Part shown: positions 1 through 5,189 of the stretch, in pieces
How the letters are laid out: each line of letters starts with the position of its first letter
How positions within the stretch are numbered: the stretch's first letter is position 1
IMG/VR virus record: IMGVR_UViG_3300010966_000080
Coordinates: 1-58,999 of that record
Reading direction: 5' to 3' (one strand)
Length of the DNA stretch: 58,999 nucleotides
Source: a virus
Notes under the pieces: model-generated
Seen by the model: only the letters and a program-made list of their open reading frames with translations
Database searches by the model: none
Told to the model about the DNA's origin: nothing
Position numbers and translations under genes: made by a program

Positions 1-188
1 CCCTCACTGATGATCTCGATGTTGGTGGTCGGCACGGCGTTCGCCCGGCGCTCCCAGATGGTCACCTCGGTGTGCCCGCGCTCGACGCAGTCCTTGGCGG
101 CGGTCACGGCGCTGGCGTAGGTGTCGCGGAAGGTAGTGGCGGTGTCGCCCCACTCGCTGACGCTGGTGACGAGGTAGTTGGCTTTCAT
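1..188 (-). CDS. Hypothetical protein, 3' end cut by window edge
   Basis: The frame opens at an ATG (complement of 186-188) and runs off the left edge after 62 codons without a stop. The visible protein starts MKANYLVTSVSEWGD and is rich in Thr and Ala; no domain is recognised. It lies just downstream of the hexapeptide-repeat gene on the same strand, so the two are probably co-transcribed. The function is unknown. Confidence 0.6.
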   Translation of the reverse strand, partial: MKANYLVTSVSEWGDTATTFRDTYASAVTAAKDCVERGHTEVTIWERRANAVPTTNIEIISE

Positions 189-192
189 GATT

Positions 193-702
193 TCAGTCCT
201 TTCCGTCGGGGTTGTAAGTCTTCAGGGCCTCGGCGGCCCGCAGTTCGATGAACTGGATCAGTAGCCGGTACTGGTGGCCGTGCGGGCTGTCGCCATGGGT
301 CTCGTCGACCGCCGCTCGGAACTCGTCCAGCGAGCCTGAAAAACAGCCGCGAGTGACGAAAATGGTCCGGTCTTTCTGGAGAGCCCACGTGAGGGTGCCG
401 TTCTCGCTGCCGACACGGTTGTGCCAGCCGAATTGCGCGTCGCCATAGACCCACGCGTCGCCAGAGACCTGCGCGTCGCCGTAGACCCGCGCGTCGCCAG
501 AGACCCGCGCGTTGTCAGAGACCCACGCGTTGTCAGAGACCCACGCGTTGCCATAGACCCGCGAAAGATTGGCCTCGCTTTCGATATAGCCGCCAAGGGC
601 ACCGGCGGTGACGGTGCCGAAGGTGGTTAGAGCCCGAATGCGGAACAGCGTGCGCCCGCAGGGGGTCACCACAGTGTCGTTTTTGATGAGTTCGTACTTC
701 AT
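193..702 (-). CDS. Hexapeptide-repeat (left-handed beta-helix-like) protein
   Basis: 169 aa. Residues about 45-92 are built of six-residue turns such as NAWVSD, NARVSG and DAQVSG, the spacing of left-handed parallel beta-helix proteins. The N-terminal MKYELIKNDT and the flanking segments are not repetitive. Similar WVYGNA/VSGNA-type repeats occur in small phage and enterobacterial proteins of unknown role, some annotated as transferase-like because acyltransferases share the fold; no catalytic His is evident here, so no activity is claimed. A strong Shine-Dalgarno sequence (GGAGGACTGAC) precedes the ATG. The gene sits in the left minus-strand early block. Confidence 0.7.
   Translation of the reverse strand: MKYELIKNDTVVTPCGRTLFRIRALTTFGTVTAGALGGYIESEANLSRVYGNAWVSDNAWVSDNARVSGDARVYGDAQVSGDAWVYGDAQFGWHNRVGSENGTLTWALQKDRTIFVTRGCFSGSLDEFRAAVDETHGDSPHGHQYRLLIQFIELRAAEALKTYNPDGKD
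436..561 (-). repeat. 18-bp tandem repeat encoding hexapeptides, 7 units
   Basis: Seven consecutive 18-bp units, of the form CGCGTCGCCATAGACCCA with variants at five or six positions, run through the coding region of the beta-helix protein. The period equals six codons, so the repeat expands or contracts in frame. Two adjacent units (508-543) are identical, which suggests recent duplication. Confidence 0.85.
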
Positions 703-703
703 G

Positions 704-970
704 TCAGTCCTCCAATTCGCGCCGCAGGCCGAGCGCCTCGTCCATCAGGGCGAGGGCCAGCACGCCGAGCGCGGCCACGCGGCGGTCGTGTTCGAGCAGG
801 TCGAGGGCGTGCCGGTCCGGGGCGTTGGGGTAGTCGCGGCCGTGCGGGCGCAGCTCGGACAGGCGGGCCACAACCTCATGCACGGCCCGCCTCGCGTCGA
901 GGCGGCGGTCGATGTGGTTCTGGCGGGTCTCCCCGTTCAGGTTGATGATCGGGCGGATGCGGTAGGCCAT
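704..970 (-). CDS. Hypothetical protein
   Basis: 88 aa, beginning MAYRIRPIINLNGETRQNH, Arg- and Leu-rich and predicted mainly helical. No family is recognised. It is separated from its neighbours by 1-2 bases, with a Shine-Dalgarno sequence upstream, so it belongs to the same small minus-strand operon led by the promoter cassette at 1322-1365. Confidence 0.6.
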   Translation of the reverse strand: MAYRIRPIINLNGETRQNHIDRRLDARRAVHEVVARLSELRPHGRDYPNAPDRHALDLLEHDRRVAALGVLALALMDEALGLRRELED

Positions 971-971
971 G

Positions 972-1310
972 TCAGTTCACCCCCGCGAGGCGGCTGCGCG
1001 GGTGCGCGTTGATGTACCGGGTGAAGGCGTCGTCGCCCGACGCCACGAGGTCGTTGAAGGCAGCCCACTGGGCCTCGCTGGGGCCGCTGTAGCCCGAGGC
1101 CTCGGGGACGGCCTCGTCGAGCACGACGGCCTTGCGGGTGTCGTTGAGGACGAAGAGGCCATTGTGCTCGGATCCGACAAGGCCAAAGGCGTCGTAGGCC
1201 CCGGCGATGCCGATGATGAAGTCAGTGCCGTCCACCGTGCGGTGGGCGAGGGCGCCATCCGCGTAGCGGTATTGGCCGATCTTGTTCTTGATGCCGGATG
1301 CGTAGGTCAT
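972..1310 (-). CDS. Hypothetical protein, first gene of left early operon
   Basis: 112 aa, starting MTYASGIKNKIGQYRYADG and ending in a charged tail. No domain is recognised. It is the first gene after the conserved early promoter/leader cassette: GGAGTACCTGAC sits directly before the ATG, the same wording as before the 45-aa gene that starts at 44106. Its position suggests early expression; its function is unknown. Confidence 0.65.
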   Translation of the reverse strand: MTYASGIKNKIGQYRYADGALAHRTVDGTDFIIGIAGAYDAFGLVGSEHNGLFVLNDTRKAVVLDEAVPEASGYSGPSEAQWAAFNDLVASGDDAFTRYINAHPRSRLAGVN

Positions 1311-1321
1311 GTCAGGTACTC

Positions 1322-1365
1322 CGTTGCTGATGAGCTACATATAAGCCCGTCGTCAGACATTGCAA
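1322..1365 (-). promoter_or_regulatory. Early promoter/leader cassette, copy A
   Basis: On the minus strand: -35 TTGCAA (1360-1365), 16-base spacer, -10 TATATG (1338-1343), then 4 bases later the element TCATCAGCAACG (1322-1333), followed by the Shine-Dalgarno sequence of the gene ending at 972. It is the copy with the best -10 box of six such cassettes (others near 43350, 44123, 50415, 53518 and 58723). The element lies where transcription should start, so it may be an operator or a conserved initial transcribed sequence. Confidence 0.75.
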
Positions 1366-1400
1366 CCCCTGATTTCAAAATAATTGGTGCAACGCGCGAC

Positions 1401-1450
1401 TTGTGCTGAATAGGTAAATGTTGCATATGTTGCCGTGCCGCACCGTGCGG
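1401..1450 (+). promoter_or_regulatory. Possible rightward promoter and dyad before the zinc-finger gene
   Basis: TTGTGC (1401-1406), a 17-base spacer and CATATG (1424-1429) could form a weak sigma-70-type promoter for the gene at 1467. Just downstream, CCGCAC-C-GTGCGG (1438-1450) is a perfect 13-bp dyad immediately before the Shine-Dalgarno sequence GGAGAT, so it could be an operator or an RNA hairpin. The region also holds several GTTGC/GCAAC words. Promoter strength is uncertain. Confidence 0.4.
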
Positions 1451-1466
1451 CGCAGGAGATACCAAC

Positions 1467-2054
1467 ATGTTCGACAAACAAGGGGATGCGTTGCGAGACG
1501 CGCTGGAGCGCAGGCCGAGGGGCTTGAAGAACGGGGACAACGTGGAGTACGCGGGTCGGAGGTTCACTGTGTTCGCCATCCAGCAGTGGATGGCGGGCGG
1601 AGCCCCACACGCCGTCGGCCTCGTCTGGGGATCGCGGTGCCCCGAGTGCAACAAGCGCTGGCACCAATGCACCAGCACGAGGCCGGGCAGCCTGAGCGAG
1701 GTGTGTCCGGCGTGCGACGTACTCGGCAGTCAGGAGCCGACGCTAGACGCCCGCGTGGCGAAGGAGTTGCTGACCGCCAGCAGGGAGGCGACCGCGTCGG
1801 TGTCCCCGGATCGTGGGGCCAAGCGGCGCGGTCGCGTCGAGGCCCACGTCATCGAGTGCGCGGGGCTGTTCAGTGGGCGAGACGCGATGAAGCTCGACGA
1901 GTTCATCACCACGGTCACCGAAAAGATGCCTGCGCCCGGAGAAGGCGAGCGTGATACCCGCCGCCAGAGGGTCACGAGGGCCGTCGAAACGCTTGGCAAG
2001 GAACAGGGTGGTCCGCTGTTCTTGAAGAACGGTTTAGTCACCTTTACGTTTTGA
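1467..2054 (+). CDS. Zinc-finger protein with a primase-helicase-type C-terminal domain
   Basis: 195 aa, the only plus-strand gene before the packaging genes. Residues about 52-92 contain two CxxC pairs (CPEC and CPAC), a likely zinc site. Residues about 118-195 are clearly homologous to the last 80 residues of the phage's own primase-helicase (gene ending at 50463): both have RGRVE-HV, then identical GERDTRRQRVTRA and ETLGKE. That region looks like a small winged-helix DNA-binding domain. I infer a DNA-binding regulator or replication accessory factor. It has its own Shine-Dalgarno sequence (CAGGAGATACCAAC) and lies beside a GTTGC-rich non-coding region that it might bind. Confidence 0.7.
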   Translation: MFDKQGDALRDALERRPRGLKNGDNVEYAGRRFTVFAIQQWMAGGAPHAVGLVWGSRCPECNKRWHQCTSTRPGSLSEVCPACDVLGSQEPTLDARVAKELLTASREATASVSPDRGAKRRGRVEAHVIECAGLFSGRDAMKLDEFITTVTEKMPAPGEGERDTRRQRVTRAVETLGKEQGGPLFLKNGLVTFTF

Positions 2055-2300
2055 ATGCAACGCTTGCAGAAAATTACACGCGTTGCGTAGGTTTCGAAAT
2101 GCAACTGAAATTCGGCGGATCGTGCAACGCGAGTAAAACACTGGTATTCAAGGCAAAAAGCCAGATTTACAACGCGCAACTTTTTGCAACCCGTTGCGCA
2201 ACGTTGCGCGGTGCAGGCAAATGCAACGGTGGGGTGGGGCTATAGACTATGTCTATGCCCCCCTAGACGTTGCGTTGCACGGGGTCCGTTGCGTTGTAAA
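2055..2300. promoter_or_regulatory. GTTGC/GCAAC-rich non-coding region, possible origin or control region
   Basis: There is no gene in 2055-2419. In about 250 bases there are at least ten GTTGC or GCAAC words in both orientations, for example GCAACGC, GCGTTGCG, CCGTTGCGCAACGTTGCG and GACGTTGCGTTGCA. The part up to about 2200 looks richer in A and T than flanking genes. A hairpin-like dyad lies at 2236-2261 (GGGGC-ATAGAC against GTCTAT-GCCCC, with a one-base bulge). The same words occur in the early promoter cassettes (TTGCAA, CAGCAACG). A replication origin or an operator cluster is inferred. Confidence 0.45.
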
Positions 2301-2347
2301 TCCGCCGGTTTTCTGTGTGCTGCTGGCCCCACCTCGGACACCCGGCC

Positions 2348-2388
2348 TTGTCGGTCCGCCAGTCCGGTGTTATATCGGTCGGGACTGG
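2348..2388 (+). promoter_or_regulatory. Probable late promoter with operator-like dyad
   Basis: TTGTCG (2348-2353), exactly 17 bases, then TATATC (2371-2376) forms a good sigma-70-type promoter 43 bases upstream of the small terminase ATG. CCAGTCC (2359-2365) and GGACTGG (2382-2388) form a perfect 7-bp dyad enclosing the -10 box, as expected of an operator at a regulated promoter. No phage RNA polymerase gene is seen, so late genes probably use the host enzyme. Confidence 0.55.
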
Positions 2389-2419
2389 AAGCACTGAGAC
2401 CTTCGGAGCAGGCAGAGCC

Positions 2420-2899
2420 ATGACCGCCAAGAGTACCCGCAAGCCGCGCGCGATGAAGTGCCGGACACCTGAGATCGCCACGCGCATCATCGAGGGGCTG
2501 TGTGACGGCGTGACCATGCGCGCGCTGTGTCGGCAGGAGGGCATGCCGAACTGGCGCACGGTGTACGATTGGCTCGAGCAAGACCCCGACTTCGCCGCAC
2601 AGGTCGCCCGCGCTCGGGATTTGGGCTACGAGGCCCTCGCCGAGGACATCTTCGACATCGCGGACAACACCAAGGCGATCAGCGAGCACGTGCAGGTCTC
2701 CAAGCTGCGCATCGACACGCGCCTCAAGCTGCTGGCCTGCTGGAGCCCCAAGCGCTACGGCCCGAAGCAGACGCTCGACGTCGGGAACAAGGACGGCGAG
2801 AAGCTGCAGGTAGAAAACAGCGCGGACAACATGGCCACCGCAGCGGCCTTCGCCGTGGCCGCCGCCACTGCGATGCGTGACGCCAAGCGCGGCGAGTGA
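2420..2899 (+). CDS. terS: Terminase small subunit
   Basis: 159 aa. The N-terminal half contains a helix-turn-helix of the terminase small-subunit type (IATRIIEGLCDG, then MPNWRTVYDWLEQDP), a charged linker follows, and the C-terminus is Ala-rich. It would recognise phage DNA and present it to the large subunit. The ATG at 2420 was chosen because GGAGCAGGCAGAGCC precedes it; the frame is open further upstream. Its TGA overlaps the GTG start of the large subunit, implying translational coupling. Confidence 0.85.
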   Translation: MTAKSTRKPRAMKCRTPEIATRIIEGLCDGVTMRALCRQEGMPNWRTVYDWLEQDPDFAAQVARARDLGYEALAEDIFDIADNTKAISEHVQVSKLRIDTRLKLLACWSPKRYGPKQTLDVGNKDGEKLQVENSADNMATAAAFAVAAATAMRDAKRGE

Positions 2900-5178
2900 A
2901 CCTCAGCGACCATGAAGCACTGAAGCGCCAGCTCGCGGCGCTGCCGCTGGAGGTGCTCGCCTACGTCGACTGGCAGCGCCGGTGGACTGAGACCGCACGC
3001 CCGCCGCAGATCCCGCCCAAGACGGACTGGAGCGAGTGCGGGTACCTCGCCGGGCGGGGGTTCGGGAAGACACGCGTCGGGGCTGAGTGGATCACCCGCG
3101 CGGGTTACGAAGACCCGTCCGGCTTCGACAGTTGCGTCATCGCGCCGACCTATCAGGACGTTAAGATCACGTGCTTTGAGGGCGAGAGCGGGATCCTGTC
3201 CGTCCTGCCGCCGGAGCTACTGGTAGAACACAACAAGACGGACATGGTCATCCGCCTGCGCAACATCGCGGGCGGGGTCAGCACGATCCGTGGCTTCACC
3301 GCCGAGAAGCCGGAGCGACTGCGCGGCCCGCAGCACACGCGAGCGTGGTGTTTTGTCGCCGGGACGCTGGTGGCCACACCGCAAGGCGACGTGCCGATTG
3401 AAACGCTGCGGCCCGGAGACGTTGTGCTCACCCGCAAAGGCGCGCGGCGCGTCTCCGCCAACTCTTGTCGCGAGGCAGAGGTCGGCAGCGTAAAGTTTTC
3501 CACTGGTGCCGTTCTGCTTGGCACGACGGACCATCCCGTGTACACACCGGCTGGGTGGACGGACTTGTCCCGTCTGCGTGTCGGAGACGAAGTATGTGCG
3601 ATAGCTGTGTGGAATGGGGTGGCAAACGGTGGCATCGCTACCGGAACGGGTATTACGAGCGAACTGACAAGTCCGTCACGCCGAAGCGGACTGTCAGGCT
3701 TCATCGAGTTATCTGGGAGAGCGCGAACGGCCATATCCCAGATGGTTGGCAAGTTCACCACCGTGACGAGGACGTTGGGCACAACGCTCTTGCCAACCTT
3801 GAGTGCATCCCGGCTGGCGAGCATCGCCGCATCCATCTGTCGAGCAAACCCATCCCTAAGCCTGACTGGGAGCGGAAGCCGCTTGTCGAGTGCAATTGCG
3901 CCGATTGCGGCACGGCGATCCAACGCAAGCGACCCGGCCCGCAGCCCGTTTGCTCCAAGTGCCAGTGCAAGCGTGCTGAAGCTAGGCGCAAGCGCACCAG
4001 TGTTTGCGCGAACTGCGGCGCGCACTTCCAATCCCGCGCCGGAAACTTCTGCAGCCAGCGTTGCGTCAACTTGGCAACCGCAGGGGCTACAACCCGTGTA
4101 TTGCCTCAAGGTCGAGGGCGAGCCTGAGTACTTCGCCAACGGCATTCTCGTACACAACTGCGACGAGCTGGCCGCGTGGCAGTACGATCAGGACACGTGG
4201 GACATGGCCATGATGGGCATGCGCCTCGGCGAGCGCCCGCAGGTGCTGTGGACGACGACGCCCAAGCCCAAGGAGATGATCCGCAAGCTGAGCGCGCCGA
4301 AGGCGGGGCGCGTCATCATTCGCGGCTCGACCTTCGACAACCGCGCCAACCTGCCGCAGAGCTTCTTCGACCAGCTCGAGCAGTACGAGGGCACCACCCT
4401 CGGTCGCCAAGAGATCTACGGCGAGCTCATCGACCCGGAAGAGAGCGGCATCGTCAAGCGCAGCCAATTCAGGCTGTGGCCCGCCGCGCACCCGCTGCCG
4501 AAGTTCGAGTTCATCGTCATGAGCCTCGACACCGCCTTCACCGAGAAGACCTACGACAAGAAGTCCGGCGACAGCGACAGCACGGCCTGCGTGGTCATGG
4601 GCGTCTTCTTCCACGAGAAGCGCTTCAATGCCATGGTGCTCGACTGCTGGGAGGACCAGCTCGGCATGCCCGCCCTGATCCGGCGCGTGCGTAAGGAAAT
4701 GAACACGCCCTACGGCGACGATGACGACGTGGCGTTGATCAAGCCGCTGTTCGGCTCGAGCAAGCCGCTGACCAGTGGCCACAAGCCTGACGTCCTGCTG
4801 ATCGAGGACAAGGGCAGCGGCATCAGCCTGCGCCAGATGCTCGAGGCCGAGGGCATCGACGCCTACGCGTACAATCCCGGCCGCGCCGACAAGCTGACCC
4901 GCCTGCACATGGTCACGCCCGCACTGTCGCGCAAGCTCGTGTGGCTGCCCGAGAGCGACAAACACCCCGGTCGACCGCGCAACTGGATCGAGCCGATGCT
5001 GGCGCAACTCTGCGCGTTCACCGGTCCGGGGAGCATCAAGCACGACGACTACGTCGACGCCTTTGCGCAGGCGCTCAGGCTCATGATGGACAAACGCTGG
5101 CTTGATCCTGTAAAAGCCAAAAAAGACGAACGCGACACCCCGCCACCCAAGGTGGTGGTCAACCCGTACACGCAGTAG
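2896..5178 (+). CDS. terL: Terminase large subunit interrupted by an intein
   Basis: 760 codons; about 490 aa after removing a 270-aa intein, normal for TerL. The N-extein has Walker A GRGFGKT at residues 53-59. The intein starts at Cys152, just after RAW, and ends at Asn421. The C-extein resumes with CDELAAW, so splicing rebuilds the Walker B region AWCDEL. The nuclease domain follows: MSLDTAFTEKTYD, then IEDKGSG and finally DDYVDAFAQALR, with the acidic residues typical of the RNase H-like fold. The start is GTG at 2896 (GTGA overlap with terS). Without splicing the ATPase core would be split, so activity should depend on the intein. Confidence 0.95.
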   Translation: MNLSDHEALKRQLAALPLEVLAYVDWQRRWTETARPPQIPPKTDWSECGYLAGRGFGKTRVGAEWITRAGYEDPSGFDSCVIAPTYQDVKITCFEGESGILSVLPPELLVEHNKTDMVIRLRNIAGGVSTIRGFTAEKPERLRGPQHTRAWCFVAGTLVATPQGDVPIETLRPGDVVLTRKGARRVSANSCREAEVGSVKFSTGAVLLGTTDHPVYTPAGWTDLSRLRVGDEVCAIAVWNGVANGGIATGTGITSELTSPSRRSGLSGFIELSGRARTAISQMVGKFTTVTRTLGTTLLPTLSASRLASIAASICRANPSLSLTGSGSRLSSAIAPIAARRSNASDPARSPFAPSASASVLKLGASAPVFARTAARTSNPAPETSAASVASTWQPQGLQPVYCLKVEGEPEYFANGILVHNCDELAAWQYDQDTWDMAMMGMRLGERPQVLWTTTPKPKEMIRKLSAPKAGRVIIRGSTFDNRANLPQSFFDQLEQYEGTTLGRQEIYGELIDPEESGIVKRSQFRLWPAAHPLPKFEFIVMSLDTAFTEKTYDKKSGDSDSTACVVMGVFFHEKRFNAMVLDCWEDQLGMPALIRRVRKEMNTPYGDDDDVALIKPLFGSSKPLTSGHKPDVLLIEDKGSGISLRQMLEAEGIDAYAYNPGRADKLTRLHMVTPALSRKLVWLPESDKHPGRPRNWIEPMLAQLCAFTGPGSIKHDDYVDAFAQALRLMMDKRWLDPVKAKKDERDTPPPKVVVNPYTQ
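3349..4158 (+). other. Intein in TerL (splicing domain, C1 to N270)
   Basis: Block A is CFVAGTLVATPQGD with Cys1. Block B is GTTDHPVYTPAGW with the T-x-x-H motif. Block F is VYCLKVEGEPEYFANG, and block G is ILVHN followed by Cys+1. All standard class 1 splicing residues are present. Between blocks B and F (about 3600-4080) the terminase frame encodes a featureless Ala/Ser/Arg-rich stretch, because another frame there encodes an HNH endonuclease. The stretch stays open, so splicing should still be possible. Confidence 0.9.
3594..4127 (+). CDS. HNH homing endonuclease nested out of frame in the intein
   Basis: 177 aa in a different frame from the terminase. ATG at 3594 has its own Shine-Dalgarno sequence (TCGGAGACGAAGT). 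The N-terminal part carries KRTVRLHRVIWE and then the HNH core: WQVHHRDEDVGHNALANLE and HRRIHL. The C-terminal part has zinc-binding Cys pairs (CADC, CSKC, CANC and FCSQRC). The stop falls at 4127, inside block F of the intein, so both frames are coding there. Homing endonucleases in inteins are normally fused in frame; here it appears to be made as a separate protein, presumably to spread the intein. Frameshift errors are the alternative, but both frames are uninterrupted and sensible at both ends. Confidence 0.85.
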   Translation: MCDSCVEWGGKRWHRYRNGYYERTDKSVTPKRTVRLHRVIWESANGHIPDGWQVHHRDEDVGHNALANLECIPAGEHRRIHLSSKPIPKPDWERKPLVECNCADCGTAIQRKRPGPQPVCSKCQCKRAEARRKRTSVCANCGAHFQSRAGNFCSQRCVNLATAGATTRVLPQGRGRA

Positions 5179-5189
5179 GACCACACGCC

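Noticed and set aside
3349-4158. Frameshift errors as the cause of the two coding frames in the intein
   Set aside because: The HNH frame has its own ATG and Shine-Dalgarno sequence and its stop lies within block F, while the splicing blocks are intact and in one frame at both ends. Two compensating errors that also keep the terminase frame open are less likely, though reads should be checked.
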